Shown: positions 1 through 12,518, counted from the first letter of the stretch. The stretch: DNA of 64,000 nt from Littorina saxatilis (GCF_037325665.1 NC_090253.1:39794736-39858735); one strand, 5' to 3'. A program made the numbers and translations. The notes: generated by a model from the sequence alone, not told the origin.

Positions 1-1884
1 GATGTTACTTTTTGTGTTTTTATTTCTGCATGCTTTATTTGGATTACTAGAAAACCTCTTTTTATTCCTTTGTGCAAATCTATTTGACCTTTATTCTTTT
101 ACTTTTAGTGAAAAACAAAACTGCCTGAGTTGGTGGGGAAGCTTCTGGACTCCAGGTCAAAAAAAACAGTCGGCAGGGTGATGACAGATGGCTGTACCAA
201 TGAGTCATTCAGATAGAAAAGGAAGCAGACACCAAGGATTCCATTCTCTGTGCTGAAATTGTGAAAAGTTGTACTCTTTAACCAGTAAGTAAATTATTAA
301 CAACAAATTATAAAATTTCATTTCAAATTTAATGTAATTTGCAATACGGTACTAGCATTAGCTGAATTTGGTATTTATGATCCACTTTTGTGTAATGTTT
401 GCAACACACACACATACATTCAAATATAAACTGCGTCTGAATCAGTGATGGACATTTCTTGTTTGATTCACTGTCTTGGAGTTTGATCAAATTTTCAAAC
501 AAATTTTGCTTTTCTTGGGTGTGTGTTTGTTTTTGTTTAGCCCTTAATTGTGATGCACAGACAGACACACACACTTAAAGACACACTCACTTTTAGGACC
601 TTGCTTTTTTCATATTTTCTGTGAATAACCTTTGTGAATCATCAATCAACGGCCTTTTTAAGACACCCAGGGGTCCTTTTTAAGGCCTATTTTTCTCAGA
701 TATTTTGAGGTCTAACAAGGGGAGTTCCACTGTATGAGCAAGCCTTAGTTCTATGTTTAAGTATAACAATGGGTGAAGTGCATCTGACTTTATATTTGTC
801 ATATCATTTTAAAAGCCCCTAAAAAGTTTTGTTGATCATCATTATAAAAATACAGTCATGAAATTTCTGGCTGGATACTCAGTCCTCTCTTGTGTTACAG
901 ATGCTGTGAAGCGACAGGAGGTGCTCCTTCAGCAGATAAGGACAACAACAAAGAGTTTTGTATCACTTTATGGAACTTGTTATATCTTTCAGGGTCCTAA
1001 ATGGAGGGTTTCACTGGAGCAGTGACTGTTGGACAACAAGTGCAGGGTGTGTTTGGACCTCCTGGATCAACATGTGTGCAGAACTGCTTAGGGCTTGAAC
1101 TTCATGGGTGTGTGTAGGAAATTTCATATTAGATTTTGATATTAACATATTCCTGTGGTGCTATATAATTTAAATTATATGAGTAAATGAATATGTCTGT
1201 ATGAATGTACGTATTTGCTGTGTCATTGTGGCATAGATATATAGACCTATAGCAATAACAAGACATACATGCTGTGAATATATGCTTTTATGCTCTCCTT
1301 GTACAAATCTGAATTAACTGAAATTTTTCTTAATGGCCAAGCACAGCCAGCTCTTTTCGACCTTTACATAGGGCCACAGTCAGAGATTGTAGAGTACACA
1401 GAGACCATTCATACTTCTTTGCGCTAAGGTAGGACTGCAGGTTATGTTTTTATCACGGCTTTGTCAACATACTGTCATTTCTGTCCGGCTGACAGTGCTG
1501 CAAACATTCATTGGATTGAAAATGTGTTTGTTATTGTTTGTGAACATCCTTTTTTAAAAGACCTGGAAAAAAGCCCCAGAACAGATTATATAATACATAA
1601 TAATATGTAATTGAATTTAAATTTTCTTTTCAAATCAGTGTCTTTTTACTCCCGCAGTGGAGCACTGCGGTTATGAAATTAAAGGCCCCTCCTGTTTTTG
1701 GAACCGCAGGAGCTTTCTAGTTTGCTGTTAGGTAGATTTTTGGTTCCTCTTTCCTGTCATGCTCTCTTTTTCTTCATGAATTCTTTTCCTTTTTCTGCCT
1801 TCTTGCTCATTCACCTGTATTTTTTCCAAAAATCTCTTCTCTTGCCGCTTGTCTCGCGATTCATGTATAGTTTAATCTGTTAGT
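1..1884. other. Left end, no gene recognised
   Basis: AT-rich non-coding DNA. A worn MITE-1 copy (CAGTGGAACC family) lies at about 595-737, ending GTTCCACTGTA. 1010-1115 is related to 3405-3515 and 4450-4550 (shared GGATCAACATG and GTGCAGACCTGCTGAG), which look like worn SINE middles. Confidence 0.4.
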
Positions 1885-2124
1885 GTTCTGATGTAAGTCC
1901 AGCAGTAGATAGGTTAAGCCTATTTTAACATACTGGAAACTGGTAATCTTCCAGTAGGTATTAATTTAGTTTTACTAAAGCCTGCTGGGACACAAGTAAT
2001 GGGTTAGTGCATTTGTAAACAGGAATCGCTTGACAAGTGGCCCCCTTCATCCCCCCCTTCCTCGTCCTGATATGGCTCTGCGTAGTCGGCTGGACGTTAA
2101 GCAACAAATAAACAAACAAACAAG
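1885..2124 (+). mobile_element. SINE 3' region (tail GGCTGGACGTTAAGCAACAA)
   Basis: The stretch ends in CTGATATGGCTCTGCG, GTCGGCTGGACGTTAAGC and an ACAAA-type tail. The same tail is the 3' end of SINE-C at 45809 and 52460. The tRNA-like head is not evident. Confidence 0.45.
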
Positions 2125-2163
2125 TGTCTTTTTACAAACTAGCCTTTGTTATTTTTGTGAGTT

Positions 2164-2466
2164 TAAAGCTGTGGTCTATTTATGACTTTCCGGGGCTACG
2201 AGGTTGAAAAATAGGGATACAATCATGTACAGAATTCTGTACAGCAAACGCTACCCGAAACCCCACCTATACGGCGTGTATGACATTGAGAGCTTCAGTC
2301 AACGCTTGAATTTTGCAGGGATAACATCCGGTTTGCTCTCTCAAGACTGATCATATTTTATCTTCAAGAGAGATCAAGGGGAAAAAATTAACGCCCCGGC
2401 GAAGATTCGAACTCTCGACCTCGAGACTTCGTGTCTCATGTCCTAACCACCAGGCTACTGCGCCAA
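2164..2466 (-). mobile_element. SINE-D copy 1, tRNA-like head
   Basis: On the minus strand, a tRNA-like head (A box TGGTGGTTAGGAC, B box GAGTTCGAATC) is followed by a body also found at 2862-3166 on the plus strand. The bodies agree over about 180 bp; the heads are diverged. Confidence 0.65.
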
Positions 2467-2861
2467 TTGAGAAAAAGAAGGAAAAACATTGATAAGAATT
2501 CATATTATGTTATTCTTGAAGCAGCATGATTTATAATTATCTCTATCCGCCCATTGTTCAGAAGTGAATACATGTATAACTATTTCTTAGATGTCTGGTT
2601 TCAACTGCACAGAGCTTTGGAGAGATTCAATTACTGTTCTTGTCATTTTCTTGCATGTTGTAAATAGAGATATCGCAGCTATTTGCATGGCGCGAATGTC
2701 GTGTAGCATGACGGTGTAAACATGTACTGCGATTCTGAAAAACATGTTTGCAAGTAAAGGCAAATTTTAATGTCAATTGTTACGTTTTTGCAACGCATGA
2801 ATGATAATTCAAGCGTAGAATGATATAAAATTATCAATTTTTTGTCTTTGACAATACTGGT

Positions 2862-3166
2862 GAAGTGGCCTAGCGGTTAAGACATCGGCCCCGACATTTC
2901 GAGGCCCCGATGCCTTGAGTTCGAATCCCTGCCAAGTCGTTTATTTTTTCTGCTCGATCCTTCTTGACATTATGCTCAGCTCTGCGAGAGCAAACCGGAT
3001 GTTACCACTGCAAAATTCAAGCGTTGACTGAAGCTCTCAAGGTCATACACGCCGTATAGGTGGGGTTTCGGGTAGTGTTTGCTGTACAGAAATCTGTACT
3101 TGATTTTGTCCCTATTTTTCAACCTCGTAGCCCCGGAAAGTCATAAATAGACCACAGCTTTAAGTC
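2862..3166 (+). mobile_element. SINE-D copy 2, tRNA-like head
   Basis: tRNA-like head with A box TGGCCTAGCGG and B box GAGTTCGAATCCC, then the same body as copy 1, ending at CCACAGCTTTAA. Head to head with copy 1, so the pair makes a long inverted repeat around a 395-bp loop. Confidence 0.65.
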
Positions 3167-3939
3167 AGATATCAACACATACTGAATGCATAGTTCAGTC
3201 TTAGAGTGGGAGAATGTTTGAGGCATAAATTGCTTTTGACAACAACAAAAGTTCCCGGTTGAATCGAGAAGCTCCCCCAAAATAATTTTATTACACATGC
3301 CTAAAGCCAGCATAGTGCAAGCAGATTTATTTGTGTATGTGCTTGTATGTACAAAGACAGATAATTTGTACAAGTGTTGGCTCTTCATTTTTAATTATTT
3401 TTTCAGGATCCTTGGGGGGTTCCACTATATCTGTGACTTTAGGACAACATATCGAGTTCTGGTGGTTTTTTGACCTAATGGATCAACATATGTGCAGACC
3501 TGCTGAGTGCTTGAGGTAAATTGGTGCATTTAGATATATATTGTTTTGCCTACCTGAGAAATACCACCCATGTGTCATGATGTGATAAATGAACCATCTC
3601 TTCACAGGCGTGTCTATCATGTAAATGAGGTTGGTTCAAACAACATGTCTGTCAGGGATGTCATTTTCCATTGCTTATGCAAAATCTCCGAAACACTCAC
3701 GAGAAAATGGCAAGCCCAAACGTGTTACGAGAATGACTTTGCATCTGTGACTTTGTAATCATGAGCAGTGGAATATATAAGGTCCCTGCCAGACCAGCTT
3801 GCCATGACCTCAATGATATGCCCATATGTGCGTGTATGGTTTAGTTACTACATGGGTTATCTCTCCGGTACATAGGAATTGAAAACAGAATACTTCATGG
3901 CTTGCTGTGTGGCACCAGATTTACACTTACTGCTTTTCA

Positions 3940-4180
3940 AATATTGAAATATTCACGACGGGCGCATTGTACACGCAAGCACAAGACCAAGTGCGCACGG
4001 AAAAGATCCTGTAAACCATGTGGGAGTTCGGTGGGTTATAGAAACACGAAAGTACCCAGCATGCCTCCCCCGAAATTGGCATATGCTGCCTGAATGGCGG
4101 CCATACACGTAAAAATCCACATGAGTGAACGTGGGAGTCTTAAGCCCATGAACGAAGAAACAGAAGAAGAAAAAATATTC
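3940..4180 (+). mobile_element. SINE-A, 3' part
   Basis: Shares ACACGCAAGCACAAGACC, TCGGTGGGTTATAGAAACAC and the GAAGAAGAAA tail with the full SINE-A copies at 49901 and 54681. Head missing; more diverged than those copies. Confidence 0.7.
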
Positions 4181-4562
4181 ACTTTTACTTGTGTAAACCC
4201 AGTAACACACAGTAGACTATGTAGTGTTCTCTATTTGTATCATTGAAACGCTTCTGTCCCGTCAATCACACTTTAAATTGCCTTATATTTTGGATGACAT
4301 ATGCCACCTCTTTGGTATTCCACTGATAATAGTTTAATGTTTTAGCTAAATAGTTTCAGCTAATCGCTATGGAGTATGCAAACACTGGAATTATATGCGA
4401 TGAAACACTCAAGCTGCTTTCTCTTGCTTATAGCTGAGAGCAGCACTGTAGCTCAGTGACTGTCGGGTGGAGGATCCAATTCTGCCTGTTTCCGACATAA
4501 TGGATCAACATGAGTGCAGACCTGCTGAGCGCCTTATCTTCTTGGGTGTGTATAGATGTATA

Positions 4563-4945
4563 TACGTTAAAGGCACAGTTAGCCTCCCGTAAACCATCAC
4601 AGAGCTCCCCGAGCGTCTACATACAGTACAAGCATACTTCCATTTGAACGCTCACCGAACGGGAACATCCTGGCTGCTTTCTGTCGAGCGTGAAACATTT
4701 TCAAAGAATTTATTTTCGTGGACTTGGTCCTCTACAACAATGGCGCCTCGTTTTGGTGCTGGACGGCTGTTATGAATATTCAATACCGGAAATCACGCCC
4801 GGACAGTAAGCCTCCCGTAAACCATCACAGATACTGTCAGGCTTTTACACACAGTACAAACACCCTTCCATTTGAACGCTCACCAAACGGGAATATCCTA
4901 GGTGCCCTACGTAAAGAGCGAGCAATTTTTAAAGAATTAATTTTG
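4563..4945. repeat. Diverged direct repeat, with an inverted piece at 6262-6376
   Basis: 4563-4715 and 4800-4945 share AGCCTCCCGTAAACCATCAC, CCATTTGAACGCTCACC and GGGAA-ATCCT blocks. An inverted partial copy abuts the assembly gap at 6262-6376. Family not recognised. Confidence 0.55.
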
Positions 4946-5402
4946 CCGATTGAACTCAGGTCAAAAATGAGTTACTTCCCTTCGGGTCTCATTCTATCGA
5001 TGTAAACTGGCGATAGCCGTGGATCGATGATTATCAGAATGTTTTTGGACCGTGGTGCGTTTTTGCGCTAGACCTAACTTTTAAAATCTAAATAATAAAT
5101 TGACAGCTTGTCACACAAACATTCTTTAATCATAAAAGAATTCTTTTTTTATCAAGACAAGATCAGTACAATTCGAAGTTGTGAAAGTTTGAAAAAAGAA
5201 AAGCCCGGAAGCAGGGTCACGCAAGGGTCGTAGCAGACGGCGGTTTATGCATATACATGTATCACCGTTCCTCTCAACAGTCAAAAACCATCGCTAGAGT
5301 TTTTGTGAACCACAGCCGTTTGTTTCGTGCATAAAAACGTGCTATTGTAGATAAGCTCACATGGAGTCGCATTCAAATGACTAACTGACGACTACATTGT
5401 GA

Positions 5403-6217
5403 AACAAGAAGGGCAAAGCCCATACGACTCACATGCTTGACCTTGCCCTTTACATGACCTTGACGTCAAATAACTAAACCTAGCAATGACATCATACACT
5501 AAGAACTGCTTTACACATTTTTCCTACCAAAATACATGTGACCTTGACCCAAGGTCAAGGTCATCCAAGGTCATGCAACACAAAGCTGTTAATTCAAGAC
5601 ATAGGAAGTACAATGGTGCTTATTGGCTCTTTCTACCATGAGATATGGTCACTTTTAGTGGTTCACTACCTTATTTTGGTCACATTTCATAAGGGTCAAA
5701 GTGACCTTGACCTTGATCATATGTGACCAAATGTGTCTCATGATAAAAGCATAACATGTGCCCCAAATAACTTTTAAGTTTGAAACAGTTATCTTCCATA
5801 GTTCAGGGTCAAGGTCACTTCAAAATATGTATACAATCCAACTTTGAAGAGCTCCTGTGACCTTGACCTTGAAGCAAGGTAAACCAAACTGGTATCAAAA
5901 GATGTGGCTTACTTTGCCCTATATATCATATATAGGTGAGGTATTCAATCTCAAAAACTTCAGAGAAAATGGGAAAAATGAGAAAAATAGCTGTTTTTTA
6001 GACAACATTTATGACCCCTGCGACCTTGACCTTGAAGCAAGGTCAAGATGCTATGTATGTTTTTTGGGGCCTTGTCATCATACACCATCTTGCCAAATTT
6101 GGTACTAATAAACTGAATAGTGTCCAAGAAATATCCAACGTTAAAGTTTTCCGGACGTCCGGACGGACGACTCGGGTGAGTACATAGACTCACTTTTGCT
6201 TCGCATGTGAGTCAAAA
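5403..6217 (-). mobile_element. Repeat rich in TCAAGGTCA half-sites (family NR), copy 1
   Basis: Ends GACTCACATGC and GCATGTGAGTC are inverted. The interior holds about ten TCAAGGTCA or TGACCTTGA motifs. A second copy in the other orientation, interrupted, spans 60164-63163. No coding capacity seen; the class of the element is unknown. Confidence 0.7.
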
Positions 6218-6376
6218 AGGGAAACTGGATCAGACTGGTTCACGATGGCTCAGGGGTAAGATAAACCACGCAAAAATAAATTATTTGAAAATAGTTCGCT
6301 CTTTATGGAGGGCACCTAGGATGTTCTCAATCGGTGAGTGTTTAAATGAAAGGGTGTTTGTACTGTAGTCTGTGTG

Positions 6377-6576
6377 NNNNNNNNNNNNNNNNNNNNNNNN
6401 NNNNNNNNNNNNNNNNNNNNNNNNNNNNNNNNNNNNNNNNNNNNNNNNNNNNNNNNNNNNNNNNNNNNNNNNNNNNNNNNNNNNNNNNNNNNNNNNNNNN
6501 NNNNNNNNNNNNNNNNNNNNNNNNNNNNNNNNNNNNNNNNNNNNNNNNNNNNNNNNNNNNNNNNNNNNNNNNNNNN
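6377..6576. other. Assembly gap of 200 N
   Basis: Exactly 200 Ns, the usual placeholder for unknown length, followed at once by a 19-base C run. Joins across it should not be trusted. Confidence 0.98.
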
Positions 6577-7069
6577 CCCCCCCCCCCCCCCCCCCGCGAC
6601 CTGTCCTCACACCTTAAAGAACACACGTGACCAGAAAACACAAACCACGACAAAAATGGTCACAGTAGCAGCAGCGACTGCACCGGCGAAAGAATGCTGA
6701 AGACACCGGAATGAGACTATGCAAATAAAAGGTGCCAGACAAAAAAAGCAGAGGCAGTCAGACATAGGAATCAAACAGCGGAGGAAAAGAGGGGGATGGG
6801 TGTGGAGTGGAAAGGAGGGAGGCGTGAGAGAAGAGAAGCTCATGAGAGAGGGGGTAGGGGGGGTAGCGAAAGAGGAGGGAATTACAAGAGGCAGTAGCAG
6901 ACAGAGGAAGCGACGGAGGAGGTGGAGGCAGAGGGCGAGAGAGAGAGGGGGGGGGGGGGGGGGGCCTAAAGCTCAGGCAGATATCAGACACAGTAAGAAA
7001 GAAGCCGATGAGAAGGGGGGGGGGGGGGGGGGGCGGATGCATAGAAAAAAAGGAGAGAGGATTGAAAGT

Positions 7070-7105
<36 letters not shown>

Positions 7106-7140
7106 AGGGGGGAGGTGGGGAAGGTGGGGTGGGAGTAGGA
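6577..7140. repeat. Purine-rich low-complexity block with long G/C runs
   Basis: C run at 6577-6595, G runs at 6949-6964 and 7015-7033, GA repeats at 7071-7100 and GGGAGG blocks. The open frames here only reflect composition. Confidence 0.85.
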
Positions 7141-7209
7141 GGCGGGCAGAAATCAATAATCCACCGTCAAAGCCACACATGCTGTCTGTCGCTGGAGTAG
7201 CGTATGACC

Positions 7210-8208
7210 GCTTACTAGTGCCAAAACCTCAGAATTGTAATTATCAAAGGAAAATTAGTAATTTTCTCTTGATAATTACCATTTTCACGTGTTTATTGGT
7301 AATTTTCCCGGAATAATTACTAACTTTCACCTGTTAATTACTAATTTTTAGTTTTGGCTCACTTCCTGACGGATTGCTAGTGCCAAAACTAACAAGAAGA
7401 GCAAACGCTCGATCGAGTCACTTTCGCAGTTCTGAATATTATATGAGGCATCAGATGGACAGGAAGAAATTGCTATTCACAACACAATGAGTCACGTTCA
7501 CATAAAATTTGAGCCCGGTCACTTTTATAGTTTCCGAGAAAAGCCCAACGTTAAGTTGTGTGTTGCCGAACAGAAAAGGCTAGTTATCTCCCTTGTTTTT
7601 CTGATAACGTTCGTAAAAGGCTACAGATGTAAATACTTTGATGTAAAGAATAATCCTACAAAGTTTCAATCACATCCGATGAACTTTGTCAAAGATATAA
7701 AATGTCTAATTTTTCCTTTGACGCTGACCTGTGACCTTGAAAAAGGTCAAAGGTCAACGAAACCATCGTTAAAGTGTAGAGGTCATTGGAGGTCACGACT
7801 AAACAAAATATGAGCCCGATCGCTTTGATAGTTTCCGAGATACTTTGTCAAAGATATAAAATGTCTAATTTTTCCTTTGACGCTGACCTGTGACCTTGAA
7901 AAAGGTCAAAGGTCAACGAAACCATCGTTAAAGTGTAGAGGTCATTGGAGGTCACGACTAAACAAAATATGAGCCCGATCGCTTTGATAGTTTCCGAGAA
8001 AAGTCCAACGTTAAGGTGGTGTCTACGGACGGCCGGCCGGACAGACTAACACTGACCGATTACATAGAGTCACTTTTTCTCAAGTGACTCAAAAATTAGT
8101 AATTTTCCCGTGAAAATGAGTAACTAACAGGTGAAAACAGTAACTGACAGCGTTAATTAGTAATTATCACGTGATAATGGGTAACCCCAGGTTTTGGCAC
8201 TAGTAAGC
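7210..8208. mobile_element. Palindromic element P, copy 1, carrying an insertion
   Basis: Inverted ends GCTTACTAGTGCCAAAACC and GGTTTTGGCACTAGTAAGC. The interior is built of TTAGTAATT and CACGTGATAAT palindromic blocks. An insertion of another repeat occupies about 7393-8090. Ten bases later copy 2 begins. Probably a MITE. Confidence 0.7.
7393..8090. mobile_element. Insertion with tandem DR1-type motifs
   Basis: A 159-bp unit beginning at 7683 is repeated from 7842. Each unit contains AGGTCAAAGGTCA, a direct repeat of the nuclear-receptor half-site with one spacer (DR1). Insertion is shown by comparison with the second copy of element P, which lacks it near 10760. Confidence 0.6.
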
Positions 8209-8349
8209 CGTCATAGGGCTTACTAGTGCCAAAACCTTATAATTATTTGTAATTATCAAGGGAAAATTAGTAATTTTCCCTTGATAATTACCATTTTCAC
8301 GTGTTAATTACTAATTTTCCCGAAAAAATTACTAACTTTCACCTGTTAA

Positions 8350-10202
8350 CCTTTGCCGGATGCCGCTTTTGACTACACACGCCCGACAATGCGGGTTTGT
8401 CTGAACCCATACATTTGAAAGAGGGTTTTTACCGTTTATTTCTCTAACGACGATGCGGGTTTGTCTGAACCCATACATTTGAAAGAGGGTTTTTACCGTT
8501 TATTTCTCTAACGACGGGGTGGGTTCAGGGAAACCCACAGCGCTACTTCAGTGGGTGCATCGAGTTTCTCCCTTCACCGACTTCTTGCAGGGGAGGGAGA
8601 GGGAAGGGAGAGGGGAAGGGAGAGACTGAGAGAGACTGAGAGACTAAGAAAGAGAGAGAGAGAGAGAGAGACTAAGAAAGAGAGAGAGAGAGAGACTAAG
8701 AAAGAGAGAGAGAGAGAGACTAAGAAAGAGAGAGAGAGAGACTAAGAAAGAGAGAGAAAGAGAGAGAGAGAGACTAAGAAAGAGAGAGAGAGACTAAGAA
8801 AGAGAGAGAGACTAAGAAAGAGAGAGAGAGAGAGAGACTAAGAAAGAGAGAGAGAGAGAGACTAAGAAAGAGAGAGAGAGAGAGAGACTAAGAAAGAGAG
8901 AGAGAGAGACTAAGAAAGAGAGAGAGAGAGAGACTAAGAAAGAGAGAGAGAGAGAGAGACTAAGAAAGAGAGAGAGAGACTAAGAAAGAGAGAGAGAGAG
9001 ACTAAGAAAGAGAGAGAGAGAGAGAGAGACTAAGAAAGAGAGAGAGAGACTAAGAAAGATAGAGAGAGACTAAGAAAGAGAGAGAGAGACTAAGAAAGAG
9101 AGAGAGAGAGACTAAGAAAGAGAGAGAGAGAGACTAAGAAAGAGAGATAGAGAGATAGACTAAGAAAGAGAGAGAGAGAGACTAAGAAAGAGAGAGAGAG
9201 AGACTAAGAAAGAGAGAGAGAGACTAAGAAAGAGAGAGAGAGACTAAGAAAGAGAGAGAGACTAAGAGAGAGAGAGACTAAGAAAGAGAGAGAGAGAGAG
9301 ACTAAGAAAGAGAGAGAGAGAGAGAGACATAGACAAAGAGAGAGAGACTAAGAAAGAGAGAGAGAGAGAAATAAAGAGATGGAGAGAGAGAGAGAGAGAC
9401 TAAGAAAGAGAGAGAGAGAGACTAAGAAAGAGAGAGAGAGACTAAGAAAGAGAGAGAGAGACTAAGAAAGAGAGAGAGAGACTAAGAAAGAGAGAGAGAG
9501 AGACTAAGAAAGAGAGAGAGAGAGACTAAGAAAGAGAGAGAGAGATAGACTAAGAAAGAGAGAGAGAGAGACTAAGAAAGAGAGAGAGAGAGACTAAGAA
9601 AGAGAGAGAGAGACTAAGAAAGAGAGAGAGAGAGACTAAGAAAGAGAGAGAGACTAAGAAAGAGAGAGAGAGAGACTAAGAAAGAGAGAGAGAGAGACTA
9701 AGAAAGAGAGAGAGAGAGACAAAGAAAGGGAGAGAGAGAGAGACTAAGAAAGAGAGAGAGAGAGAGACTAAGAAAGAAAGAGAGAGAGAGAGAGAGACTA
9801 AGAAAGAGAGAGAGAGACTAAGAAAGAGAGAGAGACTAAGAAAGAGAGAGAGAGAGACTAAGAAAGAGAGAGAGAGAGAGAGACTAAGAAAGAGAGAGAG
9901 AGAGAGAGAGATTAAGAAAGAGAGAGAGAGAGAGAGAGACTAAGAAAGAGAGAGAGAGAGACTAAGAAAGAGAGAGAGAGAGAGACAAAGAAAGAGAGAG
10001 AGAGAGAGACTAAGAAAGAGAGACTAAGAAAGAGAGAGAGAGAGAGACTAAGAATGAGAGAGAGAGAGACTAAGAAAGAGAGAGAGAGAGACTAAGAAAG
10101 AGAGAGAGAGAGAGAGACTAAGAGAGAGAGACAGAGAGAGAGACTAAGAGAGAGAGACAGAGAGAGAGACACACAGAGAGAGACAGACAGAGAGAGAGAG
10201 AC

Positions 10203-10237
<35 letters not shown>

Positions 10238-10280
10238 CAGAGACAGACAGTCAGATAGACAGTCAGATAGACGGATAGAC

Positions 10281-10311
<31 letters not shown>

Positions 10312-10711
10312 GCAACTGACAACAGACATACAGACAGAGAGATACGGACAGACAGACAGAGAGACAGACAGTCTCTTGGAGACAAACAGGCAGACAGACA
10401 CTGTTCCGCCGCTTTGGTAATTATGGGTGTAGCAGAACCCGCGCCGTCGGCAGAGGGATAGTTACAATCACTACTACTCTTTAAAAGTATGGGTTTGTGT
10501 GAACCCGCGCCATCGGTAGTGTTTATGTAAATTATCATAATCAATTAATTTTAATGTTTTGTCATGTACACACTAAAAATTTGCAGACAGAGAGCAAATT
10601 AGGTGTGTGAGAGATACTTAAAATTTCAAAACGATACCTTTAATGGTTCCAGAGTTACAATGATTTTAGTGTGTCTCTGGGTACAGGTGAACCCAGGAAG
10701 CACGGCAAAGG
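8350..10711. mobile_element. TTAA-flanked piggyBac-like non-autonomous element
   Basis: Inverted ends CCTTTGCCG and CGGCAAAGG, flanked on both sides by TTAA (8346-8349, 10712-10715), the target duplication of the piggyBac superfamily. No transposase seen. The interior is almost filled by a GA-rich microsatellite. Two direct copies of a segment with GGGTTTGTCTGAACCCATAC lie at about 8392-8520. Confidence 0.7.
8590..10330. repeat. 1.7-kb compound (GA)n/ACTAAGAAAG array
   Basis: About a hundred units of ACTAAGAAAG plus a variable GA run, turning into ACAG/ACAGAT repeats after 10130. Lies within the TTAA element. Confidence 0.95.
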
Positions 10712-11039
10712 TTAATTACTAATTTTTAGTTTTGACTCACTTCCTGACGGATTGCTAGTGCCAAAACTAAAAATTAGTCATTTTTCCGTGAAAATCACTA
10801 ATTATCCCGTGAAAATGAGTAACTAACGAGTGAAAACTGTAACTGACAGCGTTAATTAGTAATTATCACGTGATAATGGGTAACCCCAGGTTTTGGCACT
10901 AGTAAGCCATCATAGTAGTGTTCCCCATTTCACTCGCTGTCACTGTGGGGATGAAATCCTCTCTCCCCTTCTCTTTATCTCTGGTATTTCTTTTCTCCAT
11001 AATCCTACATATATATCTGTATGCCTGTCTCCAGACCCT

Positions 11040-11265
11040 CTGCCTCTGGATCCTCTCTCTCTCTCTCTCTGAACCCCTCTGCCCCCCCCCCCCCCCCTCT
11101 CTCTCTCTCTCTGAACACCTCTGCCGTCTCCTCCCCACCCCCCACCCTCTCTCTCTGAACCCCTCTGCCCCCCACCCCCCCCCCCTTCTCTCTCTGAATC
11201 CCTCGGCGCCCCCCCCCCCCCCCCCCCCTGTCTTTCTCTCTGTCTTTCTCTCTCTCTCTCTCTGA
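11040..11265. repeat. CT microsatellite with C runs
   Basis: Alternating TCTC runs and long C runs with CTCTGAACCCCTCTGCC recurring several times. Confidence 0.85.
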
Positions 11266-11739
11266 TAGATGTGTTTTTTTATGAGGCTCGCCATCTATTT
11301 GTTTGGTAATGTTTTGGTGTGTGTGTGTTATACACGCTTTTCTTCAGCTAAATGTATGTTCTACTCTCTCTCTCACTGGGATGTCTTTTTATCTATGCAT
11401 TCTACCCTAGCTTTTTCTGTCTCCCTCGCGCACGCCCAGCTTATGTGCCACACACCCATGCTCTCTCCATCTCTCTCCAATTGCAATATTTCACGGGCCT
11501 GTCCCTCAAGCCCCTCAGGGGGACCCTAAATGCCAAACAAATGTGAGTTTCTGCTACTATCACATTCCTTCAACTCAAATCGATTTTCCCCTCAACCCCT
11601 TTTGCTTCAACCTGTTCAACAAGGCCTATGATTCTAGGAGCTTAAATCTATCAGGTTGAAGCTCCCAAAGATGGAAAATGGACACCAGAATTGTTCTGTT
11701 TGAGTTGGCTGTGGTGGCGGCGGCGATGTTGATGATAAT

Positions 11740-12075
11740 GATTGATTGAGTGTTTGCATGTGTGTGTGTGCGTGTGTGTGTGCGTGTGTGTGTATGGGTG
11801 TGTATGGGTGTGTGTATGTGCATGCCTGCATGTAAAAAATGTGCCCACACAGACTCAAAGATACTCAGATAGATCGATTGACAAAAAGAAACAAAGACCG
11901 ACACACAGGCAGGCAGACAGACAGACAGATGGACACACACATAAATCACTCACCCCCCCCCCTCCCCCAAACACACAAACCCGTCCTCACACACACACTC
12001 ACTCAAATTATGTTGACACAGGCAGACAGACAGACAAGCAGACAGCTTGCCAGACACATACTCACATAAGTACAA
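11740..12075. repeat. GT and CA/CAGA microsatellites
   Basis: GTGTGTGCGT runs at 11758-11820, then CACACA and CAGACAGA runs to about 12060. 11270-11740 and 12080-12330 hold nothing recognisable beyond a worn MITE-1 piece at 12250-12300. Confidence 0.8.
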
Positions 12076-12518
12076 CAAACTAATAGAACTAATTGCAGAA
12101 CCTTGAACTAACAACCTCTCTAACTTCCCCCTACCCCTGGGGAAATGTTGTGAAGCATAACTAATAACCAATACACAGAAGACCAGCCACAGCCACCAAC
12201 ACAGACAACCACTGCCACAATATTACCACCCACCACAGGACACGGGAAGCCGACCTTTTAAGACCCCCAATTTAAGACCTCTACCCTTTTAAAGGCCTAC
12301 TAAAGTGCACAATTTTTATTCGCCGAATCGAAAGACCTTTCTTTCTTTATTTGGTGTTTAACGTCGTTTTCAACCACTCAAGGTTATATCGCGACGGGGA
12401 AAGGGGGGGAGATGGGATAGAGCCACTTGTCAATTGTTTCTTGTTCACAAAAGCACCAATCAAAAATTTGCTCCAGGGGCTTGCAACGTAGTACAATATA
12501 TGACCTTACTGGGAGAAT

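Larger units (their letters stand above)
8218..10907. mobile_element. Palindromic element P, copy 2, carrying a piggyBac-like insertion
   Basis: Same ends and interior as copy 1. Split at a TTAA by the element at 8350-10711; copy 1 shows the unsplit TTAA at 7336-7339. Confidence 0.75.

Noticed and set aside
899-1022. Possible plus-strand exon after a TGTGTTACAG acceptor-like site
   Set aside because: The short frame (DAVKRQEVLLQQIRTTTK) looks protein-like, but no family, partner exon or clear donor was found.
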